From Nocardioides sp. YR527 (lineage in GTDB: Bacteria > Actinomycetota > Actinomycetes > Propionibacteriales > Nocardioidaceae): 64,000 bases of DNA. Positions 15,898-23,071 of the stretch are shown piece after piece. The DNA is taken from NCBI RefSeq assembly GCF_900101045.1, contig NZ_FNFN01000009.1, positions 124,001 through 188,000 of the forward strand. Reading direction: 5' to 3'. The translations under genes were made by a program, and so were the position numbers. Positions within the stretch are counted from its first letter, which is position 1; every line of letters begins with the position of its first letter. The notes under the pieces are model-generated. The model had not been told where the DNA came from, searched no databases, and saw only the letters and a program-made list of their open reading frames with translations.

Positions 15898-17417
15898 GCG
15901 GGGACACTCTCCTGGGTCGTGATCGGGGTCGTGGCGGCGGTGACGGCGTACTTGTCGACGTCGAACTTGCTGGTCAGGTAGCGGAACAGGAAGGTGAAGC
16001 TCGGCCACAGGGTGGTGTTGCGGCCGTGCTCGTCGAGATACCACGACGCGCAGCCGCCCTCGGACCAGACGGTGTTGTCCATCTTGCGCTGCAGGTCGTC
16101 GTTCCAGGCGGAGGTGGCGTCCTCGGTGGGTTCGACGGTGGCGTACGAGTTCGTACGCATCGTGCGGATCGCGTCGCGGATGTAGGCCACCTGCGACTCG
16201 ATCATGTAGACCATCGAGGAGTGGCCCAGGCCGGTGTTCGGGCCGACCACGAAGAAGAGGTTGGGGAACTCCGGGACCGTGGTGCCCTTGTAGGCGCTCA
16301 TCCCGGTCTCGACGAACCGCTCGGCCATGGTGCGGCCCTTGCTGCCGGTGATCGCGTGGGCGATCGGCAGGTCGGTGGTGTAGAAGCCTGTCGCCACGAC
16401 GAGGACGTCGATCTCGCGGCTGGTGCCGTCCTTGGCGACGATCGCGTTCTCGCTCACCCGGGCGATGCCGTCGGTGATCAGGTCGACGTTGTCGGCGGCC
16501 AGCGCCGGGTAGTAGGCGTTGGAGATCAGCGTGCGCTTGCAGCCGAGCGTGTAGTCGGGGGTGACCTTGCGGCGCAGCTCGGGGTCCTTGATGCCGCGGC
16601 GGATGTTGTTCTGCGCCATCAGCTGGTGGGCCAGGGTGAGCTTGGGCTGCACGGCGAGGCCGAGGACGCGGACCTCGAGGCCCCAGTAGACGGCCGCGCG
16701 GGCGAGCCGCTGGACGCCCGGGACGTGGCGGAACGCGGCCTTCTCGAGCTTGGTGTAACGGTGCTCGTTGCGGGGGAGGACCCAGGGCGCGGTGCGCTGG
16801 TAGACGTCGAGGCGAGCGGCCTTCTTCTGGATCTCCGGGACGATCTGGATCGAGCTGGCGCCGGTGCCGATCACCGCGACGCGCTTGCCGGTGAGGTCGA
16901 CGTCGTGGTTCCACTGCGCGGAGTGGAAGATCTCGCCCTGGAAGCCCTCGATGCCCGCGATGTCCGGGAGCTTGGGCTCGGAGAGGGCACCGGGGCCGGC
17001 GATGACGGTGGTCGCTGCGTACGTCTTCCTGCCGTTCTTCCCCTCGGTCTCGACGAGCCAGCGCTGCCGGCTCTCGTCCCAGGTCGCGGCGGTCATCGCG
17101 GTGTCGAAGACGAAGCGGTCCAAGGTGCCGGACTTCTCGGCGACCTTGTTGATGTACGCCTCGATCTCCGGCTGCGGCGAGAAGCTCATCGACCAGTCGG
17201 GGTTGAGCGCGAAGGAGTAGCTGTAGAGCTGGCTGGGGACGTCGCAGGCGGCGCCGGGATAGGTGTTGTCGCGCCAGGTGCCGCCGACGCCGGAGCCCTT
17301 CTCGATGACGACGAAGTCGCGCTCGCCGTCCTCCTCGAGCTTGATCGCCGCGCACAGGCCTCCGAAGCCGGCACCGACGATCAGGTGGTCGACATGGGTG
17401 AGGTCAGCAGTGGTCAT
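15894..17417 (-). CDS. Flavin-containing monooxygenase, Baeyer-Villiger type
   Basis: 507 residues. It carries the FAD-binding GAGFGG (residues 15-20), the NADPH-binding VIGTGASSIQI, and between them the BVMO fingerprint in the form FQGEIFHSAQWNHD (F-x-G-x3-H-x3-W), with Asn where Pro or Asp is usual. VVATGFYTTD is the second flavoprotein motif. The enzyme should insert oxygen next to a ketone or oxidise a heteroatom using NADPH and O2. It heads the operon with the SDR and is divergent from a TetR gene 49 bases away, which probably controls it. Confidence 0.9.
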   Translation of the reverse strand: MTTADLTHVDHLIVGAGFGGLCAAIKLEEDGERDFVVIEKGSGVGGTWRDNTYPGAACDVPSQLYSYSFALNPDWSMSFSPQPEIEAYINKVAEKSGTLDRFVFDTAMTAATWDESRQRWLVETEGKNGRKTYAATTVIAGPGALSEPKLPDIAGIEGFQGEIFHSAQWNHDVDLTGKRVAVIGTGASSIQIVPEIQKKAARLDVYQRTAPWVLPRNEHRYTKLEKAAFRHVPGVQRLARAAVYWGLEVRVLGLAVQPKLTLAHQLMAQNNIRRGIKDPELRRKVTPDYTLGCKRTLISNAYYPALAADNVDLITDGIARVSENAIVAKDGTSREIDVLVVATGFYTTDLPIAHAITGSKGRTMAERFVETGMSAYKGTTVPEFPNLFFVVGPNTGLGHSSMVYMIESQVAYIRDAIRTMRTNSYATVEPTEDATSAWNDDLQRKMDNTVWSEGGCASWYLDEHGRNTTLWPSFTFLFRYLTSKFDVDKYAVTAATTPITTQESVPA

Positions 17418-17436
17418 ACTTCGAGTATGTCTTGCT

Positions 17437-17455
17437 TATTGAACGGGTGTCAATA
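17437..17455. promoter_or_regulatory. Candidate TetR operator between monooxygenase and tetR genes
   Basis: TATTGA and TCAATA form an inverted repeat with a seven-base spacer, in the 49-base gap between divergent genes and just upstream of the regulator's ATG. The position suits autoregulation and control of the monooxygenase operon. Inferred from symmetry only. Confidence 0.5.
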
Positions 17456-17466
17456 GAATCGTCAGC

Positions 17467-18057
17467 ATGAGCCGACGGACGAGACTGACGCCCGAGCAGC
17501 GCCGTGAGCAGCTGCTCGACCTGGGCATTCGCCTCTTCGCGCACCACTCCCTCGATGAGATCTCCATCGATCTGGTGGCGCGTGAGGCCGGCATCTCGCG
17601 CGGGCTGCTCTACCACTACTTCGGCGACAAGATGGCCTTCCGTGAGGCGGTCGTGCGCCGCGCCGCCGACGCCCTCGTCGCCCAGACCGCCCCGCCTTCG
17701 ACGGGGGAGCCCGTAGAGCGGCTGTTGGCGTCGATGACGGCCTATGTGGACTTCGTCGACGCCAACTACGAGGGGTACGTCTCGATGGTCCGCGGCGCCG
17801 CGAGCGACCCGGTCCTGCGCGAGATCTACGACGAGGCCTTCGGCGCGCTGGGGCTCCGGATCTTCGATGCCGGTGCCAACTTTGTCGAGGACACCCCTGC
17901 CGCGCGGCTGGTGGTGCGCGGGTGGCAAGCGATGTCGGAGGAGCTCGTGCTCTCCTGGAAGGCCGATCCGGCGGGGCTGTCACGCGAGGATCTGCTGGGG
18001 ATGCTGGCGGGGTCGTTGCCGGTGCTGCTTCAGATGCTGCCGTCTGGCGAGCTGTAA
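17467..18057 (+). CDS. TetR-family regulator, divergent from the monooxygenase operon
   Basis: 196 residues. The N-terminal helix-turn-helix covers about residues 10-55 with LTPEQRREQLLDLGIRLFA and the recognition part IDLVAREAGISRGLLYHYF. The rest is helical ligand-binding domain. By position it most likely represses the Baeyer-Villiger/SDR operon and itself until the substrate or a product binds. The 3' end of the gene, including the stop codon, forms one arm of a perfect 21-bp inverted repeat. Confidence 0.92.
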   Translation: MSRRTRLTPEQRREQLLDLGIRLFAHHSLDEISIDLVAREAGISRGLLYHYFGDKMAFREAVVRRAADALVAQTAPPSTGEPVERLLASMTAYVDFVDANYEGYVSMVRGAASDPVLREIYDEAFGALGLRIFDAGANFVEDTPAARLVVRGWQAMSEELVLSWKADPAGLSREDLLGMLAGSLPVLLQMLPSGEL

Positions 18058-18124
18058 CACGTCGTTCGTAGGTCTATCCGGTCGTTCTGATAGGGCGAAC
18101 AGTCCTACGAACGACGTGTTACAG
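18052..18124. terminator. Perfect 21-bp inverted repeat overlapping the TetR stop codon
   Basis: Arms at 18052-18072 (CTGTAACACGTCGTTCGTAG...) and 18104-18124 are exact reverse complements, separated by 31 bases in which TCTATC and GATAG can form an inner stem. The left arm contains the last codon and stop of the tetR gene. No second copy was found in the window. It should end transcription before the sigma-factor gene. Confidence 0.75.
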
Positions 18125-18144
18125 GGGCGACGAGGCCCAACCGA

Positions 18145-18189
18145 TCCGGTTCCGGCTACGTCAGTAGGGCGTCGGGGGTCGGAACCGGA
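18145..18189 (+). promoter_or_regulatory. Hairpin leader ending at the ribosome binding site of the sigma gene
   Basis: TCCGGTTCCG (18145-18154) and CGGAACCGGA (18180-18189) are exact reverse complements with a 25-base spacer. The right arm runs directly into GGAGGAGGAG, the ribosome binding site of the TTG start at 18202, so folding could affect translation. GGAACC in the right arm also resembles an ECF -35 box, but it is too close to the start for a usual promoter. Confidence 0.45.
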
Positions 18190-18201
18190 GGAGGAGAGAC
18201 G

Positions 18202-18738
18202 TTGAGCAGGGACGAGGAGTTCACCGCCTACGTCAGGGAGAGACGCGCGCACCTGTACCGCGCGGCCTACCTGCTGTGCGGCGACGAGCATCGCGCCGAA
18301 GACATCGTGCAGCTGACGCTGTCGAAGGTGTACGCGGCGTGGCGACGGGTGCAGAAGGCCGACAGCGTCGATGCCTACGTACGCCGCGTGCTGGTCAACA
18401 GCCACCTGGACGAGGGCCGTCGCCCGTGGCGGCGCGAGCGCGCCGGAGAGATCTCGGACCGACCGGCGCCGGTCGGCCTCGGTGCCGAGGACCTCGACGA
18501 GCTCTGGACCGCACTGCGGTCCCTTCCCGCAGGTCAGCGCCGGGTTGTCGTGCTCCGGCACTACTGGGGCCTGTCGGTCGAGGAGACCGCCGCCGACCTC
18601 GGTATCAGCAGCGGCACGGTCAAGAGCCAGACCTCGGCCGCCCTGGCCGGCCTGCGCCGCGCCCTCCGTCCCGGCCTCGCTGCCCCCGACGTTGCCCGTG
18701 ATACTGCCCCCGATACTGCCCGAGGAGGCCGGCGATGA
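18202..18738 (+). CDS. SigE-family (ECF) RNA polymerase sigma factor
   Basis: 178 residues from a TTG preceded by GGAGGAGGAGAG. Region 2 is at residues about 10-75 (LYRAAYLLCGDEHRAEDIVQ, YVRRVLVNSHLDE) and region 4 at about 100-165 (LRSLPAGQRRVVVLRHYWGL, SVEETAADLGISSGTVKSQT). This is the SigE-type ECF group, common in actinobacteria. The downstream membrane protein gene begins at an ATG four bases inside this gene's end, so the two are coupled and the partner is likely to control this sigma factor. Confidence 0.92.
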   Translation: MSRDEEFTAYVRERRAHLYRAAYLLCGDEHRAEDIVQLTLSKVYAAWRRVQKADSVDAYVRRVLVNSHLDEGRRPWRRERAGEISDRPAPVGLGAEDLDELWTALRSLPAGQRRVVVLRHYWGLSVEETAADLGISSGTVKSQTSAALAGLRRALRPGLAAPDVARDTAPDTARGGRR

Positions 18739-19805
18739 ACACCTTCGACGACGACACGCTGCTGCGCGAGCGCCTCTACCGCATCGGCGCCACCGCTCCG
18801 GTCCCACCCTCGGACCCTTCCGAGGACGTACGCCGCGGCCGCCGCCGCGCGCGCCGGGCCCGGATGCTCGCCACCGCCGGGACCGTCCTGGCGGTCGGGA
18901 TCATCGGCATCGCCGGGGTCGCGCTGCGGCCTCTCGTCGCGGATCGGGCCACCGACCCGGCCGTTTCCCCGACCTCCACATCGTCCTCGTCGGTGCGCCG
19001 GGCCGAGTCGGTCGCGCAGGTGCTGCCCAGCACGTTCAGCCTGGCGATCAACCTGATCTTCGAGCGCGACGCCGCCCTCGCGGACGTCCCTGACGTGGTG
19101 ATGAAGCCGATCCAGGAGAAGACCGACGAGGCCGTCGTGACCTGGACCGCGAAGGCGGAGAAGGTCGACGGCGGGGACCAGGAGCTCGCTGATCTCGCCT
19201 CCGAGATCCAGCAGTCGTTGGCCGCTCTACCGGAGACGCGATCCAGGGCCCGTACGAAGGAGACTCGGCTGCAGGGAGTGCTGGCCCTCTCGGCACTCTC
19301 CAGCGACGTCCTCGCGATCTCGACGCTCGTGCCGTATGTCGGTGACGCCGAGATCGACGACGAGATCGAGGCGCTCGGCCACCTGGGCCCGGCCTTCCGG
19401 TCGCTCGGCGAGCAGCGGAACATCATGGTGACGGCACTCGCCAAGCGTGAGGCCTTGCAGCGTGCGGGCGCTGCGGGCGCGGATGCTCTCAGCAAGCAGG
19501 AGTTCGCCGAGCTTGCTCGGGCCCAGGCTGAGTGGCGCCTGTCGCTCTCGGCGCTCTACGCGTCGAGCTCGGAACCTCAGCGTGACTCCCTCGACGAGAT
19601 CACCAAGAACACTGCCACCAACGGGGCCGTCGGGGTTCCCGCGCAACGGGCGGTCAACCAGGTCCTGGCCAACGGCAACCTGGACCGGGTCACGATGACG
19701 CCGGACCAGCATGCCCAGTCCTGCACCGAGCTGTTCCGCGGGCTGCAGGAGCTGTCCGTCGCCGCGGCGAACGAGCTCATCGCCGACCTCGCCGAGGTCG
19801 ACTGA
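18735..19805 (+). CDS. Membrane protein, putative anti-sigma partner with NIT-like extracellular domain
   Basis: 356 residues. A short cytoplasmic N-terminus (1-43, basic, RRGRRRARRAR) is followed by one membrane helix (about 44-66, MLATAGTVLAVGIIGIAGVA) and a large outer domain that is almost all helical. In that domain LIFERDAALADVP, IQEKTDEAVVTWTAK and LVPYVGDAEIDDE recall nitrate/nitrite-sensing (NIT) domains of sensor kinases, where an ERD motif starts a long four-helix unit. The N-terminus does not show a clear zinc-binding anti-sigma motif (no HxxxCxxC). The overlap with the sigma gene suggests an anti-sigma or sensor role; the NIT assignment is by eye and unproved. Confidence 0.7.
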   Translation: MNTFDDDTLLRERLYRIGATAPVPPSDPSEDVRRGRRRARRARMLATAGTVLAVGIIGIAGVALRPLVADRATDPAVSPTSTSSSSVRRAESVAQVLPSTFSLAINLIFERDAALADVPDVVMKPIQEKTDEAVVTWTAKAEKVDGGDQELADLASEIQQSLAALPETRSRARTKETRLQGVLALSALSSDVLAISTLVPYVGDAEIDDEIEALGHLGPAFRSLGEQRNIMVTALAKREALQRAGAAGADALSKQEFAELARAQAEWRLSLSALYASSSEPQRDSLDEITKNTATNGAVGVPAQRAVNQVLANGNLDRVTMTPDQHAQSCTELFRGLQELSVAAANELIADLAEVD

Positions 19806-19834
19806 GCCCGGCTTGGCGAAACCGCCGAGATAGC

Positions 19835-19900
19835 AGTTGTGGGCGACGAAAGTTGAGTTTCGTCGCCCACAACTACAGATTCGGCCCGCCAGAACTACGG
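19835..19900. repeat. Palindromic repeat family R3, copy 1
   Basis: AGTTGTGGGCGACGAAA (19835-19851) pairs exactly with TTTCGTCGCCCACAACT (19858-19874) around a six-base loop. The following ACAGATTCGGCCCGCCA also occurs, in reverse orientation, beside copy 2 at 62654-62716. It lies between convergent genes, where it probably terminates both. Confidence 0.85.
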
Positions 19901-19911
19901 GCTCGCCGGGG

Positions 19912-21150
19912 TCAGGCGGAGACGGCCGCCTCGAGCTGGTCGAGGGCCCAGTGGAGGTCGTCCTCGGCGATCACCAGGGGCGGCGCGAGGCGGATGGTGG
20001 ACCCGTGGGTGTCCTTGGCGAGTACGCCGAGGGCCAGGAGGCGCTCGCAGATCTCGCGACCGCTGGCGATGGCGGGGTCGATGTCGACACCGGCCCACAG
20101 GCCGCGGGAGCGGAACCCGACGATTCCCTTGCCGACCATCGCCAGCAGCCGGTCGCGCAGGACCTGGCCGAGCGCCTCGGCGCGGGCCTGGAACTCGCCG
20201 GTCTCGAGCAGCTCGATGACGGCGGTGCCGACGGCGCAGGCGAGCGGGTTGCCACCGAAGGTGGAGCCGTGCTGGCCGGGGCCGATGACGCCGAGGACGT
20301 CGCGGTCGGCGACCACGGCGGAGACGGGGACGATGCCGCCGCCGAGGGCCTTGCCCAGGATGTACATGTCCGGCTTCACGCCGGCGTGGTCGCAGGCGAA
20401 GGTGTAGCCGGTACGGCCCAGGCCGGCCTGGATCTCGTCGGCGGCGAAGAGCACGTTCTCGCGGGTGCAGAGCTCGCGCAGCCCGATCAGGAAGTCGTCG
20501 CCGGGGATGACGACGCCGGACTCGCCCTGGATCGGCTCGACCAGGACGGCCACCGTGTTGGGGGTGATGGCGGCCTCGATCGCGGCGAGGTCGGCGTACG
20601 GAACCATCACGAAGCCGGGGGCGAACGGGCCGAAGCCGTCGCGCGCGTCGGCGTCGTCGGAGAAGCCGACGATCGTGGTGGTGCGGCCGTGGAAGTTGCC
20701 GGCCATCACGATGATCTCGGCCCGGTCGGCGGGTACGCCCTTGACGTCGTATCCCCACTTGCGCGCGACCTTGATCGCGGTCTCGACGGCCTCGGCGCCG
20801 GTGTTCATCGGCAGCACCATGTCCTTGCCGCACATCGCGGCGAGGCGAGCGGTGAACTCGGCGAACTGGTCGTGCACGAACGCACGCGAGGTCAGGGTGA
20901 CCTTGTCGAGCTGCTCACGGGCCGCGGACAGCAGGGCCGGGTGGCCGTGACCGAAGTTCAGCGCGCTGTAGCCGGCCAGCATGTCGAGGCAGCGGCGACC
21001 GTCGACGTCGGTCACCCAGGCGCCCTCGGCGTGGCTGATCACCACCTCGAGGGGGTGGTAGTTGTGCGCGGAGTGCGCCTCGGCGGCCGCGAAGGCGGTG
21101 GGGGTCAGGCTGGTCGCAGCGGTGGCCTGAGCCTCGTTGAGCAGGGTCAT
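19912..21150 (-). CDS. rocD: Ornithine aminotransferase (ornithine-oxo-acid transaminase)
   Basis: 412 residues. A PLP-dependent class III aminotransferase converting ornithine and 2-oxoglutarate to glutamate semialdehyde and glutamate. Motifs: YSALNFGHGHP near the N-terminus, MNTGAEAVETAIK for phosphate binding, FHGRT, the Asp in FAADEIQAGLGRTG, and the PLP Lys in ILGKALGGG. HSAHNYHPLEVVI is typical of RocD. ATG at 21150 has GGAGG upstream. No arginase or other rocD-linked genes adjoin it, so it may feed on ornithine from other arginine catabolism. A GntR-type palindrome lies upstream. Confidence 0.93.
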   Translation of the reverse strand: MTLLNEAQATAATSLTPTAFAAAEAHSAHNYHPLEVVISHAEGAWVTDVDGRRCLDMLAGYSALNFGHGHPALLSAAREQLDKVTLTSRAFVHDQFAEFTARLAAMCGKDMVLPMNTGAEAVETAIKVARKWGYDVKGVPADRAEIIVMAGNFHGRTTTIVGFSDDADARDGFGPFAPGFVMVPYADLAAIEAAITPNTVAVLVEPIQGESGVVIPGDDFLIGLRELCTRENVLFAADEIQAGLGRTGYTFACDHAGVKPDMYILGKALGGGIVPVSAVVADRDVLGVIGPGQHGSTFGGNPLACAVGTAVIELLETGEFQARAEALGQVLRDRLLAMVGKGIVGFRSRGLWAGVDIDPAIASGREICERLLALGVLAKDTHGSTIRLAPPLVIAEDDLHWALDQLEAAVSA

Positions 21151-21201
21151 CGCACTCCTCCATCTCATGGGGCGTTCTCGGTGATCTGATCAAGATCATC
21201 T

Positions 21202-21216
21202 GATTGTCAGACAATC
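21202..21216. promoter_or_regulatory. GntR-type operator upstream of rocD
   Basis: GATTGTC-A-GACAATC is a perfect palindrome with a one-base centre, 52 bases upstream of the rocD start. The core TTGTCnGACAA is a frequent binding site of FadR-subgroup GntR regulators. It probably controls rocD or the divergent small gene; the regulator gene is not in the immediate neighbourhood. Confidence 0.55.
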
Positions 21217-21333
21217 CTACGATCAGGCTAGCCCAGATGCCTCATCGTTGTCGCCAGGCGTACGTCTGCGTTTTTCAGCAGTGCCAAAGGCCTGGCACAG
21301 CCTCACCACAGGAACCCGGCGCACTCTGGCAGC

Positions 21334-21726
21334 ATGAGCGACAAGAGTACGGACGACGAGGCTCCCGAGCCGGCGCCGCCGGCCGAGCAACCCGAGCCGG
21401 AGGCGGCGGCGTACGCCCCGCCCGCGTACGGCCCTCCGCCTGCTGCCGCGCCGAAGAAGAAGCTCTCCGAGCGGGTCTTCGGGTGGAAGAGCGTCGCGGC
21501 CGCCGCGGCCGTGGGTCTCGTCCTCGGCGGTGGTGTCGCGGCGGGAGTCGCCGCGGTCGTCGACGGTGGCTCCGACCAGGGCCCTCGGGAGATGGGCCGG
21601 ATGCCCGACCGTGGCCAGATGCCGGATGGCCAGATGCCTGACTTCGGTCAAGGCGAGCGCGGCCCCGGCGGCTTCGGCCAGCCGCAGGACCAGCCAGACG
21701 GGCAGTCCCAGGGTCAGTCGAGCTGA
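21334..21726 (+). CDS. Small Pro-rich single-span membrane protein
   Basis: 130 residues. A Pro/Glu/Ala-rich N-terminus (about 1-46, with PPAYGPPPAAAPKKK) leads to a membrane helix at about residues 53-75 (AAAAAVGLVLGGGVAAGVAA) and an outer tail rich in Gly, Gln, Asp, Met and Pro with repeats of (R/G)QMPD (GRMPDRGQMPDGQMPD). The topology is cytoplasmic N-terminus and extracellular tail. Similar small low-complexity membrane proteins are common in actinobacteria. Function unknown. Confidence 0.75.
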   Translation: MSDKSTDDEAPEPAPPAEQPEPEAAAYAPPAYGPPPAAAPKKKLSERVFGWKSVAAAAAVGLVLGGGVAAGVAAVVDGGSDQGPREMGRMPDRGQMPDGQMPDFGQGERGPGGFGQPQDQPDGQSQGQSS

Positions 21727-21741
21727 CCAGCCCCAAGATCG

Positions 21742-21780
21742 CGTACGCCGCCCGGCTCCCCGACCGGCGGCGTACGTCTT
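21742..21780 (+). terminator. Hairpin terminator after the small membrane protein gene
   Basis: CGTACGCCGCC (21742-21752) and GGCGGCGTACG (21766-21776) form an 11-bp stem with a 13-base loop, followed by TCTTGATTTG. It separates this gene from the rplM leader. Confidence 0.8.
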
Positions 21781-22008
21781 GATTTGTCTCCGCCGTGCGG
21801 GGGCTCGTAACCTTGTGAGGTCGTGACTCCTGCCGCGTCCTGATCCCTGGTTCGATAAGAACTGCGCACGGTCAGTGGCGCAGATCCGGATGACTGTCGC
21901 TGGGACCACCCAGAGGACAGGGCAAGCCGGGCCGTGTTCGTCAGAAGCCACGCAGCACCATCCCGGTGCGCATCCGTGCGCCGGGTCCAACGAACTAAGA
22001 AGGCACAC
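21781..22008 (+). promoter_or_regulatory. Leader and promoter region of rplM-rpsI
   Basis: About 228 bases with no gene. It must hold the promoter of the ribosomal operon and a fairly long transcribed leader with local pairing (for example CCGGTGCGC and GCGCCGG near 21963-21983) close to the AAGAAGG ribosome binding site at 21997-22003. I could not match it to a known ribosomal leader motif. Confidence 0.4.
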
Positions 22009-22452
22009 GTGCGTACTTACGCTCCCAAGCCGGGCGACATCGAGCGCGCCTGGCTCGTGATCGACGCGACCGACGTCCGTCTCGGCCGCCTCGCGGTCCA
22101 GGCCGCTGAGCTCCTCCGCGGCAAGCACAAGGCGATCTTCGCGCCCAACGCGGACACCGGCGACTTCGTCATCGTCATCAACGCCGAGAAGGTCTCCCTC
22201 TCCGGCAACAAGGCCAAGACCAAGCTGGCTTACCGCCACTCCGGCTACCCGGGTGGTCTGACCGCGACCCCGATCGGCGAGATCCTCGAGAAGGACGCCC
22301 GCAAGGCGATCGAGTCCGCTGTGTGGGGCATGCTGCCGAAGAACAAGCTCGGCCGCCAGATGCTCAAGAAGCTCAAGGTCTACTCCGGTCCGACGCACCC
22401 GCACGCCGCGCAGCAGGCCGTTCCGTTCGAGATCAAGCAGATCGCCCAGTGA
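22009..22452 (+). CDS. rplM: 50S ribosomal protein L13
   Basis: 147 residues from a GTG with AAGAAGG six bases upstream. VIDATDVRLGRLA, LLRGKHKAIFAP, GDFVIVINAEKV, YRHSGYPGG and AVWGMLPKNKLGRQM are the conserved L13 blocks, and YSGPTHPHAAQQ is its C-terminal signature. L13 is an early-assembly protein of the large subunit. It is followed with stop overlap or 14 bases spacing by rpsI, the conserved two-gene operon. Confidence 0.97.
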   Translation: MRTYAPKPGDIERAWLVIDATDVRLGRLAVQAAELLRGKHKAIFAPNADTGDFVIVINAEKVSLSGNKAKTKLAYRHSGYPGGLTATPIGEILEKDARKAIESAVWGMLPKNKLGRQMLKKLKVYSGPTHPHAAQQAVPFEIKQIAQ

Positions 22453-22466
22453 GCCAGGACCAGGAC

Positions 22467-22967
22467 ATGACTGAGAACACCGTAGAGGTCGAGGAGACCT
22501 TCGAGACCGACGAGCAGGGCCTCGCGTACACCTCCGAGAGCGCCCCGTCCGCCGACACCCCCGAGCGCCCGGCGACCATCGCCCCGGCGGCCGCCACCGG
22601 CCGCCGCAAGGAGTCCGTGGCCCGCGTCCGGATCGTCCCGGGCACCGGCGAGTGGACCATCAACGGTCGCACCATCGAGGACTACTTCCCCAACAAGCTG
22701 CACCAGCAGATCGCGAACGAGCCGTTCGCCGCGCTGCAGCTCGAGGGTCGCTTCGACGTGATCGCCCGCATCGACGGCGGCGGCATCGCCGGCCAGGCCG
22801 GCGCGCTGCGTCTCGGCGTGGCCCGTTCGCTCAACATCGTTGACGAGGAGGCCAACCGCCCGACCCTGAAGAAGGCCGGTCTGCTCACCCGCGACGCCCG
22901 CGTCGTGGAGCGGAAGAAGGCCGGTCTCAAGAAGGCCCGCAAGGCCTCGCAGTTCAGCAAGCGCTGA
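22467..22967 (+). CDS. rpsI: 30S ribosomal protein S9
   Basis: 166 residues from the ATG at 22467. A GTG overlapping the rplM stop (22449) would add six residues; AGGA before the ATG favours the shorter form. The first about 40 residues are an acidic extension (EVEETFETDEQG) of the type seen in actinobacterial S9, and the conserved core follows: GRRKESVARVRIVPGTGEW, YFPNKLHQQI, GGGIAGQAGALRLGVAR, and the basic tail KKARKASQFSKR whose last Arg reaches the P-site tRNA. Confidence 0.96.
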   Translation: MTENTVEVEETFETDEQGLAYTSESAPSADTPERPATIAPAAATGRRKESVARVRIVPGTGEWTINGRTIEDYFPNKLHQQIANEPFAALQLEGRFDVIARIDGGGIAGQAGALRLGVARSLNIVDEEANRPTLKKAGLLTRDARVVERKKAGLKKARKASQFSKR

Positions 22968-22994
22968 TCGCCCTGCAGATCGCCTAGCATTGTT

Positions 22995-23034
22995 GGGGTG
23001 CCTCGGCTCGCCGAGGCACCCCGACTCATTTTTC
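22995..23034 (+). terminator. Intrinsic terminator of rplM-rpsI
   Basis: GGGGTGCCTCGG (22995-23006) and CCGAGGCACCCC (23011-23022) form a perfect 12-bp stem with a CTCG tetraloop, followed by GACTCATTTTTC. This is the most canonical terminator of the window. Confidence 0.92.
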
Positions 23035-23071
23035 GGGCGGGGGCCGACGTACGAAAGAAGGTCACACGGAC

